Part shown: piece by piece, positions 26,302 to 34,211 of the stretch
How the letters are laid out: each line of letters begins with the position of its first letter
Position numbering within the stretch: position 1 is the stretch's first letter
Translations under genes and position numbers: made by a program
Assembly (NCBI RefSeq): GCF_002831565.1
Contig: NZ_CP025096.1
Location: 2,085,027-2,149,026 of the forward strand
Reading direction: 5' to 3'
Origin: Spirosoma pollinicola
GTDB lineage: Bacteria > Bacteroidota > Bacteroidia > Cytophagales > Spirosomataceae
Length of the DNA: 64,000 nt
The notes under the pieces: model-generated
Seen by the model: only the letters and a program-made list of their open reading frames with translations
Database searches by the model: none
Told to the model about the DNA's origin: nothing

Positions 26302-27198
26302 ATGAAAACGTTAACAAAAACAGTCCTGGTAGTAGCAGGCGTATGCAGTACGAGTCTCGTATTTGCACAACAAAACTCATATAATGACCGATATGATCGT
26401 TACGACGATCGCTCATCCCGTCGCGATGAACGCAGAGATGACCGGCGTTTAGATGACCGCCTTGACGAACGGCGCGACTACAATCGCCGGGAAGAAGAGG
26501 AGCCTCGATATAACAATCGGTATGAAGATCGACGGGGCGACAGTCGGCGGGATGACCGCATGTATGATGAGCGCGACTTAAGTAAAGCGTACGACGAAGG
26601 GTTCGAAGATGGTCAACGGAATCAGGTTGTGAGTGAACGCCAGGAGCACCGTGAAAACTACAAACACTTCACCTTCGGTATTTATGGTGGTGCCAACTCA
26701 ACCCGTTTTGAGGGCGAAACCGTAAATGGTCAGGGGTTGACAGGTCGCTTAGGCTACCAGTTAGGTTTTCTGGTACGGGCCGGTGGCCGGGTTTATGGTC
26801 AGATCGGCGCTGAATATTTAGCGTCCAGTTCGCAGTTTTTTCAGGCGGGCGATGGCAAAGTAAATGGCGTTAGTGACATCACGGCTAACATCGATCAGCG
26901 CTACCTGCATATTCCGGCTTATATAGGTGTAAAACTGGCGCAGTCAGAACGCGGGGTGTCGGGTATACGATTGGCACTTGGCGCTGAGTATGCCACGCCA
27001 TTGGGCACCGACAAAAATGACTTCAACTTGGGCAATGCCGATTTTCAGGCCGCTACCATCAATGGTCTGGCTAATCTTGGTTTCGATGCAGGCCCAATTA
27101 CGCTGGACTTTGTTTATCACTATGGCTTTGCCGATGTGCTGGCCAGCGGTAACAGCAAGCGCCGGATTCTGGGCGTGAACCTTGGCTTTAAGTTTTAA
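26302..27198 (+). CDS. Outer-membrane beta-barrel protein with Arg/Asp-rich N-terminus
   Basis: After a signal peptide (TVLVVAGVCSTSLVFAQ) comes a stretch of about 70 residues dominated by Arg, Asp, Glu and Tyr (DRYDDRSSRRDERRDDRR and similar). The barrel starts near residue 117 (HFTFGIYGGANSTRFEGE) and matches the previous gene strand for strand to the terminal VNLGFKF. Length is the same, 298. The highly charged but balanced linker is unlike the polar linker of its paralogue. It may bind polyanions or the cell wall, which is speculation. Confidence 0.87.
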   Translation: MKTLTKTVLVVAGVCSTSLVFAQQNSYNDRYDRYDDRSSRRDERRDDRRLDDRLDERRDYNRREEEEPRYNNRYEDRRGDSRRDDRMYDERDLSKAYDEGFEDGQRNQVVSERQEHRENYKHFTFGIYGGANSTRFEGETVNGQGLTGRLGYQLGFLVRAGGRVYGQIGAEYLASSSQFFQAGDGKVNGVSDITANIDQRYLHIPAYIGVKLAQSERGVSGIRLALGAEYATPLGTDKNDFNLGNADFQAATINGLANLGFDAGPITLDFVYHYGFADVLASGNSKRRILGVNLGFKF

Positions 27199-27206
27199 GT
27201 TAGTCA

Positions 27207-27243
27207 GTCAGTTGATATCGGGACCATCCCGGTATCAACTGAC
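27207..27243 (+). promoter_or_regulatory. Hairpin ending 6 nt before a start codon
   Basis: GTCAGTTGATATCGGGA (27207-27223) pairs with 27227-27243 with one mismatch around a 3-nt loop. It sits 8 nt after the previous stop and 6 nt before the ATG at 27250, so the ribosome landing site would be enclosed or abutted. It could be a terminator for the barrel gene or a translation control structure. Confidence 0.65.
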
Positions 27244-27249
27244 TAATCT

Positions 27250-27816
27250 ATGAACACCCTCTTCCCTATTTTCGTCAAGGCTGAAAACCTGCACATCCTT
27301 ATAGTGGGGGGCGGCTATGTTGGTCTCGAAAAACTGACAGCGCTTCTGGGAAATTCGCCGGATGCCCGCGTTACGCTTGTGGCGTCCGCAATACGCGACG
27401 AAATCCGGGAAATGGCAACGCAGTACCCTAAACTGCAGCTCATTCAGGAACCCTACCATGCGCTTTATCTCTCCGACAAAGACTTGGTTATTGTGGGTAC
27501 TAATGATAAGGACGTTAATCGGCAGGTACAGGTCGACTGCAAAGCCCGACGAATTCTTGTCAACGTTGCCGACACCCCCGCGTTATGTGATTTCTACCTG
27601 AGTTCGGTTGTCAAAAAAGGCGACCTGAAAATCGCCATTTCGACCAATGGTAAGTCGCCCACCTTTGCCAAACGTTTCCGTGAAGTGCTGGAAGACATTC
27701 TGCCCGATAGCTTGCAGGAAACGCTCGACAACCTGACCGCCATCCGCAACCAGCTTAAGGGTGATTTTGTGCAAAAAATGGAGAAACTAAACGAGATAAC
27801 GAAAGTGTTGAAATAG
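27250..27816 (+). CDS. Precorrin-2 dehydrogenase/siroheme synthase-type protein
   Basis: The 188-residue protein has the Rossmann start of Met8p/CysG N-domains (HILIVGGGYVGLEKLTALL near 15-33), an Asp/Asn-rich NAD pocket (IVGTNDKDVNRQV), and IAISTNGKSPTFAKRFREVLE, typical of the dimerisation region. These enzymes oxidise precorrin-2 to sirohydrochlorin and may insert iron, making siroheme for sulfite or nitrite reductase. No other siroheme gene lies nearby. Alanine in the usual GGGxVA motif is Gly here. It is flanked by hairpins on both sides. Confidence 0.88.
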   Translation: MNTLFPIFVKAENLHILIVGGGYVGLEKLTALLGNSPDARVTLVASAIRDEIREMATQYPKLQLIQEPYHALYLSDKDLVIVGTNDKDVNRQVQVDCKARRILVNVADTPALCDFYLSSVVKKGDLKIAISTNGKSPTFAKRFREVLEDILPDSLQETLDNLTAIRNQLKGDFVQKMEKLNEITKVLK

Positions 27817-27818
27817 AT

Positions 27819-27881
27819 GTACCCACGGGCTTTAGCCCGTGTTGCATTGTAAATCAAACACGGACTAAAGCCCGTGGGTAC
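27819..27881. repeat. REP-like inverted repeat between siroheme and FMN reductase genes
   Basis: 25-nt arms (27819-27843 and 27857-27881) pair with one mismatch; the left arm starts GTACCCACGGGCTTTAG. A nested palindrome (ACGGGCTTTAGCCCGT) lies in the left arm, which is typical of REP-like sequences. It starts 2 nt after the stop and ends 20 nt before the next ATG. Confidence 0.75.
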
Positions 27882-27901
27882 AAACTACGTCAACGTCCTC
27901 C

Positions 27902-28450
27902 ATGCATATTCTCGCTATTTCGGGCAGCCTTCGAGCTGGTTCAACCAACACCGCCCTGTTACGCGCTACCGCCGAACTGGCCACGGATATAGTACGTATC
28001 ATACTATATGACGGCTTGGACGATATTCCGCCCTTCAGTCCCGAGCGCGATAAGGAAAATACATCAGCGTCTGTCAACCAACTTCGCCAGTTGCTTCGGG
28101 AAGCCGATGCTGTGCTTTTTTGCACACCCGAATACATTCATGGTATGCCCGGTGTCCTGAAAAATATGCTCGACTGGCTGGCCTCATCAGGGGAATTTGT
28201 CGATAAGCCTGTTGGTGTAATTAGCGCCGGACCTTCGGATATGGGCGGCTCAAGGGCACACGCGTCGCTGTCGTACACCCTGAAAATTTTGACCGCTCAA
28301 CTTCCCGAGAAGGCATCGCTGATTGTGCCATTCGTTCGGCAAAAAATAGATGCTGATGGTCAGGTGATAGACCCCGCGTTAAATCAGCAACTCCGGGATG
28401 TAGTTGATGCGCTGGTGCAAGCCGTGCAGGATAACAGACAACCGGTATAA
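27902..28450 (+). CDS. NAD(P)H-dependent FMN reductase family protein
   Basis: This 182-residue flavodoxin-like protein shows the FMN phosphate-binding loop GSLRAGSTNTALL near 8-20 and the second motif FCTPEYIHGMPGVLKNMLDW near 78-97. Members such as ChrR and YieF reduce quinones, chromate or azo dyes using FMN and NAD(P)H, often against oxidative stress. The physiological substrate here is open. It lies downstream of a REP-like hairpin, with no recognisable -7 box, and converges on the alkyltransferase-like gene. Confidence 0.92.
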   Translation: MHILAISGSLRAGSTNTALLRATAELATDIVRIILYDGLDDIPPFSPERDKENTSASVNQLRQLLREADAVLFCTPEYIHGMPGVLKNMLDWLASSGEFVDKPVGVISAGPSDMGGSRAHASLSYTLKILTAQLPEKASLIVPFVRQKIDADGQVIDPALNQQLRDVVDALVQAVQDNRQPV

Positions 28451-28459
28451 ATCGCATGG

Positions 28460-28795
28460 CTAAATCGCCAACTCGATCATTGGGTCCCAAAACATAGTTT
28501 TAAAATCGACAACCCGGTCATTTTCAACCCGAACGCCTTCGTCTTCGAGGAGTCGCTGCATGACGTTCGGCTCCCCGAAAAAGTGTTTGCCGGTCAATAC
28601 ACCAATACTGTTAACAACCCTATGCGCGGGGATATCGGGGCGATTATGACACCCGTTCATTGCCCAGCCAACCATTCGGGCACCCGCCCGCAGACTTAGG
28701 TACTTAGCAATAGTGCCGTAAGTCGTTACACGGCCTTTTGGTATCAGGCGCACTACCTCATAAACTTCCTCAAAATAATCGCGCTGTTCGGGCAT
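28460..28795 (-). CDS. Alkyltransferase-like protein with Ala at the MGMT cysteine
   Basis: The 111-residue product is a stand-alone MGMT DNA-binding domain: VTTYGTIAKYL, MVGWAMNGCHN (arginine-finger helix region) and IPAHRVVNSIGVLTG. In true O6-alkylguanine transferases the motif is PCHRV; here it is PAHRV, with Ala57. Known alkyltransferase-like proteins have Trp or Ala here, bind O6-alkylguanine without repair and hand lesions to nucleotide excision repair. The frame extends to a TTG at 28849, but the ATG at 28795 avoids overlapping the upstream hydrolase gene and starts the conserved domain. Confidence 0.9.
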   Translation of the reverse strand: MPEQRDYFEEVYEVVRLIPKGRVTTYGTIAKYLSLRAGARMVGWAMNGCHNRPDIPAHRVVNSIGVLTGKHFFGEPNVMQRLLEDEGVRVENDRVVDFKTMFWDPMIELAI

Positions 28796-28830
28796 AGTTA
28801 TCGAACGTATTCCAACAGACCAACGTACGC

Positions 28831-29634
28831 TTAATGGGCTAGTAACCAATCACGAACCCTCGGATTGAAGTCGTCGATACACTCCCAGTGGAACGCATGG
28901 CCAGCACCTTCATACAGGTGCAAGTCGCTGTTTGGTATGGCTCCGGCCACTTCCTCACTCATCCAGAATGGCGTAAAAATATCGTTCTGCCCGCCAATCA
29001 CTAAGCAGGGTTTGTTAATAGTTGGCAACTCAGCCAGTGTATTGTGCGTAATGCACGCTTCGGCCTGTCCTTCGAGACCATGCAAGGGCTGAGGAGACGA
29101 ATCAACGGCAGCCTGTTGGCGTCCAGTCAAAAAAGCAGCAAACATAGTATCGTCGTCCCAACTGCGTTTCGCATAAATCAGGAGTTGAATATAAGTAGCG
29201 AACTCTTCGGGCCTGAGCCGGGCTTTGATTGTTGCCATATGCCGGAAGATGGCCTCGGCAGTGCGGTCGCAACGCGCCCACGGGCACATCAGCACCAGCG
29301 AGCGCACTTTGTCGGGGTGCCGCAGGGCAAGTTGCTGAGCAATGGTGCTACCCATTGACACACCTATCACCCGAACGGATTGCAAGCCCAGTTTGTCGAT
29401 CAGACCCGCATAATCATCCGCCATTTGTGCGGTAGTATAAGGCCCGGCAGGTTTGTCGGACTGGCCAACGCCCCGGTTATCGCCCATTATACAACGAAAG
29501 TCCTGCTGCCAATAATCAGCGTGCTTTTCCCAGACAGAACCGGGTGCGGTAATGCCCATGATAAGCAACAGCGGCTCACCCGTGCCGCGCTCTTCGTAAT
29601 ATAAGTTGATGCCGTTGGTCTCTACGAAAGGCAT
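28831..29634 (-). CDS. Alpha/beta-hydrolase
   Basis: This 267-residue hydrolase has a complete triad: nucleophile Ser in GVSMGS near 93-98, Asp in GGQNDIF near 213-219, and His in GAGHAFH near 242-248. DNRGVGQSDKP forms the oxyanion-side loop. The fold resembles 3-oxoadipate enol-lactonases and haloperoxidase-like esterases. No pathway partner is nearby, so the substrate is open. The alkyltransferase-like gene follows 35 bp downstream, and a long inverted repeat ends 7 nt before the start codon. Confidence 0.9.
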   Translation of the reverse strand: MPFVETNGINLYYEERGTGEPLLLIMGITAPGSVWEKHADYWQQDFRCIMGDNRGVGQSDKPAGPYTTAQMADDYAGLIDKLGLQSVRVIGVSMGSTIAQQLALRHPDKVRSLVLMCPWARCDRTAEAIFRHMATIKARLRPEEFATYIQLLIYAKRSWDDDTMFAAFLTGRQQAAVDSSPQPLHGLEGQAEACITHNTLAELPTINKPCLVIGGQNDIFTPFWMSEEVAGAIPNSDLHLYEGAGHAFHWECIDDFNPRVRDWLLAH

Positions 29635-29641
29635 GTATTTG

Positions 29642-29773
29642 GTAGTTAGTAGTGGAGTAGTGGATTGGTTAAATAGTAAAGTAGTAGCATGGTGGAATAG
29701 CTAGTCAACGCCTGTGAACGACTACACAACTTGACCATTCCACTACTTCACAACTCCACTACTTAACTATTCC
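29642..29773. repeat. Low-complexity imperfect inverted repeat
   Basis: The left part uses words such as TAGTAGTGGAGTAGTGG; the right part (from about 29735) carries the complement, including CCACTACTT and CTCCACTACTTAAC. Pairing is imperfect. It fills the spacer between two co-directional genes, 7 nt upstream of the hydrolase start and 5 nt from the stop of the isomerase gene. Confidence 0.6.
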
Positions 29774-29778
29774 ATTGA

Positions 29779-30600
29779 TTACAGAACAGAAGGAAGTAAC
29801 GTCTCATACACCCATCGTCCATCGTGCAGGGTAACACCGTCCGGGTCGTCCATCGCTTCAGGCCCTTCATCTTCGCAGATGATCCAGCCGCTGTAGTTTT
29901 GCTCAATCAGCCATCGGGTGATACCGTCAAAATCAACTTTACCCTTGCCTAAAAGAGCGAATTCGGGTTCGCCATTCCAGTCTTTGAAATGAACAAGATT
30001 GATAAGCGAGGCATACTCCTTCATTTTCGTTAACGGGTCCATACCGCCATTAATCATGTGGCCCACATCGGGTGTCCAGCCTGTTACCGACGCATCGAGC
30101 GATTCGAGAATGACGCGATAGTCCTCTTCGGTACGGGTTATGGACGAATGCGGTGAGTTGGGGTGAAACGAGCAAGGTATGCCCTGATCTACCGCCCGGC
30201 GCGACACCCGGTTAACAATGTTAACGAGGTTCTGCCTACGAATCTCAAGATCGTGCCGCCCCGTTGGCTTCTGCACCGTACAGAGCAGCGCACCCGGAAA
30301 ATGTTTGAGCAGTGCAATAGCCCGGTCGGCTTCGTAACGTTCCTGCTCGGTTTCTTCGGTTCCGTTCCAGTCAAGAGCGAGGGCAATGGCGGCCAGTTCT
30401 ACACCTTGCTCATTCAGTTTTTTGGCCAGGCTTTCGGGATCAGGCAAGTCGCCCATCCAGTTGAAAATTGGTTCGATGCCGGCAAAACCCGCCTGAGCCG
30501 TAATGTCGATCATATGCCCCAGCCTGTTGACGTGGGTTAAACCGTTGTTGTTCATGAACCACGTGTAGGCTTCGGCGCCAAAGCGAAAGGATGATGTCAT
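29779..30600 (-). CDS. Sugar-phosphate isomerase/epimerase-like TIM-barrel protein
   Basis: The 273-residue protein fits the xylose-isomerase-like TIM-barrel (AP-endonuclease 2) superfamily: AGFAGIEPIFNWMG at the first strands, FHPNSPHSS, TPDVGHMINGGMDP, LVHFKDWNGEP and GWIICEDEGPEAM, positions that hold metal-binding His, Asp and Glu residues. Such proteins isomerise or dehydrate sugars and inositols. The gene follows a large cytochrome dehydrogenase on the same strand across a 44-bp-arm inverted repeat, suggesting a sugar or polyol oxidation pathway, which is inference. Confidence 0.85.
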   Translation of the reverse strand: MTSSFRFGAEAYTWFMNNNGLTHVNRLGHMIDITAQAGFAGIEPIFNWMGDLPDPESLAKKLNEQGVELAAIALALDWNGTEETEQERYEADRAIALLKHFPGALLCTVQKPTGRHDLEIRRQNLVNIVNRVSRRAVDQGIPCSFHPNSPHSSITRTEEDYRVILESLDASVTGWTPDVGHMINGGMDPLTKMKEYASLINLVHFKDWNGEPEFALLGKGKVDFDGITRWLIEQNYSGWIICEDEGPEAMDDPDGVTLHDGRWVYETLLPSVL

Positions 30601-30610
30601 AGAAAATATG

Positions 30611-30715
30611 GAACGCTGATTTGGTACTGTAGTACCGACCGTCCCGGTCGGGTGAGGATCTTTTCACTACACACCCGACCGGGACGGTCGGTACTACAGT
30701 ACCAAACCAGCGTTC
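30611..30715. repeat. 44-bp-arm inverted repeat upstream of the TIM-barrel gene
   Basis: Arms 30611-30654 and 30672-30715 pair with one mismatch around a 17-nt loop. Smaller palindromes are nested inside, including GGTACTGTAGTACC and CCGACCGTCCCGGTCGG. It is 10 nt upstream of the start at 30600 and 10 nt downstream of the previous stop, so it fills the spacer. Confidence 0.85.
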
Positions 30716-30725
30716 TATTAGGTTG

Positions 30726-33700
30726 TTACTTTTCCATTGGATGCTCTTTGAGCAACTGGGTTGGTGAATAGAAATCGGTTTTGCGTTCAACAGCGGCTCT
30801 GACTTTCTTCACCTTATCGGGAGAAATAGCCGGCGCATTATTGCCAAACGAATTTCGTACATAGGTTAGCACCGCAGCAATTTCATGATCTTTCAGCAAC
30901 CCGCCGAAGGGTGTCATGGGCACTTGACCCGGATAGGTTTTACCCACCACATCAATAGGCCCCATCAACCCTTTCAAGGCAATTTTTATTAGACGATCTT
31001 CATTGCCCGACACCCAGTTCGTACCCGTAAGCGGTGGAAAACCGGAAGCCGTTAGCCCTTTGCCATCGGGTTGGTGGCAGGTGGCACAATAGCCCTCTTT
31101 GGCATAGATCTGTTTACCCATGTTGTACAAGACCAGCTCCTCCCCTTTCAGATTCGAGGTAACCGCCTTTTCTACCTCTTTCTTCACGTTCATACCCTTT
31201 AAGTGGGCCACGGCAGATTGGTGTGCGTGAATCATCCAGTCGTCCAGCGGCTTCTTCGTCGCTTCGGCCAGAATGGGTAGTCCTTTTTCTTTCCCAATCC
31301 AGGAAGCCGCCACAATTGCCGCCAACCGAACCCGGCTGTTATCATCTTTAACGGCCTGCATCAGCAAATCGGCCTGATCAGCAACCTGATGCCCCGTATA
31401 CCGAACGACCTGAACAGCAGCGGCCCGCGCATGGTAATCCTTGGCCTGAAGCACTTGCCGCAGGAGTTTCTGGTCTACTTTATCCAGACCCCAGCTCACC
31501 CATAAGCCTTCGAGCAGGTGGTGTTCGTAACGAGGGTCATTTTTATCCAGTCCGGCAGTCCAGGTAGTTAATTTTGCCAGTACCTGCGAGGCATCGCGTC
31601 CGCGAAGTTCGCGTCGGGTACGGTAACGGGTGCGGTATTCGGGGAGTTTAAGGTTGTCCAGCAACTGCTCAATACTGGCTCCATCAATTTTGGCTGGCGT
31701 CACCAACGGCCTCGATGGGTATGTAATCCGGTAAACACGACCATGCGAGTGATCTCTCAGGGGGTCGCGGGCGTTGTGCTGCATGTGCCCGATCAAAATG
31801 TTATGCCAGTCGATCAGGTAGAGTGAGCCATCCGGCGCAAACTCCATGTCAACGGGGCGGAAGTTGCGGTCTTCACTCACCACCAGATCAGCCCGGTGCT
31901 TGCTCACGTAGCCCGTACCATTATCGACAAGGGTGTGTTCTTTCATACCCAGAAAACCAATGGTATTGTTGATCAGGAAATCACCCTGAATATCGTCGGG
32001 GAAGTGGCGGCTCGATACAAATTCAAGGCCGGACGTTGGCCGAACGCGGTGAGCCTCTTCAATTAACTGAACCGATTTATGGTTGGCTTCGCCATAACGC
32101 GGAAACACCGAACCGGGCATCATCCAGCGAACATCAGGGCTTGAGGTTTCGGCAAAAAACGGCTGTCCCCAATCGTCAAACGCAATACCCCAGGGGTTTG
32201 GAATGGACAACTGAGCCGTACGTTCCAATTTGTGCAGCTGGGGCGCATAGCGATAGAAACCGCCGTTCGTAGCCCGAACGGGACCATAAGACGTTTCGAC
32301 ATTGGTGTGCAAAAACACGCCTTCGCCCGAATAAATAGCGCCGGAAGGGTCAACGGTGAAGGCATGACTGTTGTGGTGTGTATCATGGTCATCGTAGCCA
32401 CTCAGCAAAATTTCCTTTTTGTCGGCTTTATCGTCGCCGTTGGTATCGGTGTAGAGTTTCAGGTTGGTGCCCTGCGAGACGTAAACGCCCTCCTTCGCGA
32501 TTTCGAACCCTAGCGGCAGGTGCAGTCCATCGGCAAAAACCGTTTCTTTATCTGCTTTTCCGTCACCGTTCGTGTCTTCCAGAATCAGGATTTTGTCGTT
32601 TGGTTTGGCATCGCCCGGCTTGTAGTGCGGGTAACTGGGCATAACCGCCACCCATAGCCGCCCTTTGCCATCGAACGACATCTGCATGGGTTTGGCCAGA
32701 TCAGGAAACTCTTCCTCGGAAGCAAAAAGCTCGATCTTGTAGCCCGATGGCACCTTCAGTTTGCTCAGGGCTTCCTGCCCGTACAGATACGTCAGGCTAC
32801 CGTTTTTCTCTGGATTAAAGTTGGTTTTAACGACTGGGAGTTGTTTCGTTCGCTTGTCGGCAGCGGCAATATCCATTTTCTCCCCTTTCGTTGCGGCCAG
32901 CCAAACAGCCGTATCGCGGATGGCAGTCATCTCCCGAATTTTCTCGATTTCGGCGGGGTAGTTATCGGGGCCAAATGGATTGTACCGGCGACCATAAACG
33001 TGAACACCATTCGGAATTTTATAGTCATTGTGCCACATCCAGTTCTTCTCCAGTACGGCATCCTGAACCAGTTTCCGGTTGGTTTCGGCCTTGGCGGGCG
33101 TCTTGCCAAAAATCTGATCGACTAGCAGCAGGCCTAACTTTTTGTATCCGGCGTCGTTGAGTTGCGAACCGTCGATGGTCAATGGCTCGGCGTTGGCATC
33201 GTACCATTCTTTGGATGGGGTGAACGCATCGACAAATAATACCTTATTCTGACCGGCAACTTCCTGCATCGCTTTGGTATACAGCAACAGGTTTTCATTC
33301 TCTTTTTTGCCATTTGGCAAATCCATCGTGGCAGACAAATCTTCGAACGCAATGGGCGACACAATGGCCAGTTTCGGGGCAGAAACCCCGTTGTATTTTT
33401 GTTTCAGTGTCCACTTGATAAACGCATCCAGTTCAGCCTTATAATTGGCCAACCCATCTTTACCCTGGAAGGACTCGTTGTAGCCGAAAAAAGCAACAAT
33501 CACGTCGGCTTTCAGGCGGGTGAGCCATTGGTCGGGGTAGTCGAAATGGCCTTCACTTTCCGAATTATTGGCTAGCTCTGTCTGAAATTTTTCGGCACCC
33601 GGAAACGCCCAGGGCGTATTCCGGCTGGCATGTGGACGAAAACCGGGGGTATCTCCCCCATCGCACATATTGCGAATAAAGAGTTTATTCTCCGGGTAAC

Positions 33701-33932
33701 GAAGCTGCATTTCGGTTTCGAAATAGCCGTAATTCATCATGCGCGACCCCAGGTTATTACCCAGCAACATAATATGTGAGCCCTTTTGAACAGGAATTGC
33801 AACGGACTCTCTAACCGAAAGTCGGTTCGACTGAAAAGCACTAACCGCAATTAGTAGTAATCCGGCTACAATCAGCAATCCATTGATCTTATTCTTCGTT
33901 GGTAGAGCCATCTTGATTTTTGATAGTTGCAT
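30726..33932 (-). CDS. SGNH / PVC-type propeller / HEAT-like / cytochrome c fusion protein
   Basis: This 1068-residue protein has an N-terminal membrane anchor or signal (GLLIVAGLLLIAVSAF), an SGNH-hydrolase-like region (about 50-280, LLGNNLGS and FFGYNES), a PVC-type beta-propeller from about 395 (VPSGYKIELFASEE, LEDTNGDGKADKETVF, DDHDTHHNSHAFTVDPSG), alpha-helical HEAT-like repeats (about 760-930), and a cytochrome c domain with CATCH at 949-953 and a likely axial Met in QVPMTPFG. It is probably a periplasmic quinone- or cytochrome-linked oxidoreductase acting on sugars. The SGNH block lacks a clear GDS motif. Confidence 0.88.
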   Translation of the reverse strand: MQLSKIKMALPTKNKINGLLIVAGLLLIAVSAFQSNRLSVRESVAIPVQKGSHIMLLGNNLGSRMMNYGYFETEMQLRYPENKLFIRNMCDGGDTPGFRPHASRNTPWAFPGAEKFQTELANNSESEGHFDYPDQWLTRLKADVIVAFFGYNESFQGKDGLANYKAELDAFIKWTLKQKYNGVSAPKLAIVSPIAFEDLSATMDLPNGKKENENLLLYTKAMQEVAGQNKVLFVDAFTPSKEWYDANAEPLTIDGSQLNDAGYKKLGLLLVDQIFGKTPAKAETNRKLVQDAVLEKNWMWHNDYKIPNGVHVYGRRYNPFGPDNYPAEIEKIREMTAIRDTAVWLAATKGEKMDIAAADKRTKQLPVVKTNFNPEKNGSLTYLYGQEALSKLKVPSGYKIELFASEEEFPDLAKPMQMSFDGKGRLWVAVMPSYPHYKPGDAKPNDKILILEDTNGDGKADKETVFADGLHLPLGFEIAKEGVYVSQGTNLKLYTDTNGDDKADKKEILLSGYDDHDTHHNSHAFTVDPSGAIYSGEGVFLHTNVETSYGPVRATNGGFYRYAPQLHKLERTAQLSIPNPWGIAFDDWGQPFFAETSSPDVRWMMPGSVFPRYGEANHKSVQLIEEAHRVRPTSGLEFVSSRHFPDDIQGDFLINNTIGFLGMKEHTLVDNGTGYVSKHRADLVVSEDRNFRPVDMEFAPDGSLYLIDWHNILIGHMQHNARDPLRDHSHGRVYRITYPSRPLVTPAKIDGASIEQLLDNLKLPEYRTRYRTRRELRGRDASQVLAKLTTWTAGLDKNDPRYEHHLLEGLWVSWGLDKVDQKLLRQVLQAKDYHARAAAVQVVRYTGHQVADQADLLMQAVKDDNSRVRLAAIVAASWIGKEKGLPILAEATKKPLDDWMIHAHQSAVAHLKGMNVKKEVEKAVTSNLKGEELVLYNMGKQIYAKEGYCATCHQPDGKGLTASGFPPLTGTNWVSGNEDRLIKIALKGLMGPIDVVGKTYPGQVPMTPFGGLLKDHEIAAVLTYVRNSFGNNAPAISPDKVKKVRAAVERKTDFYSPTQLLKEHPMEK

Positions 33933-34077
33933 GCGAATGCGCGTTCTTTGACTTTATCAAGTTAAGACGTTCGAAGTCCGAATTTACTTAACTGATCTAT
34001 AAGTTGTCTTGAAATCAATCAACTAGCAGCTTATTGACCAAACAAGGATGTAATTTGCCCGCTAGTTAACTGTACAA

Positions 34078-34115
34078 GCCAGCCTGTTTACGAACAAAAT
34101 AGCTTCCAGGCTGGC
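34078..34115. other. Hairpin in the divergent spacer before the YdeP-type gene
   Basis: GCCAGCCTG (34078-34086) pairs with CAGGCTGGC (34107-34115). It resembles a terminator stem but lacks a T-run and lies between divergent genes. The rest of 33933-34211 shows no clear promoter box. Confidence 0.4.
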
Positions 34116-34211
34116 CCTTATCTCCTATTATTTGTTACTTGTGAACGAACGGAGTTTACTGAATCAGCTCGACCAACGTTCTTTTGCCTGACCTCAAGTC
34201 ATCCTACTAGT

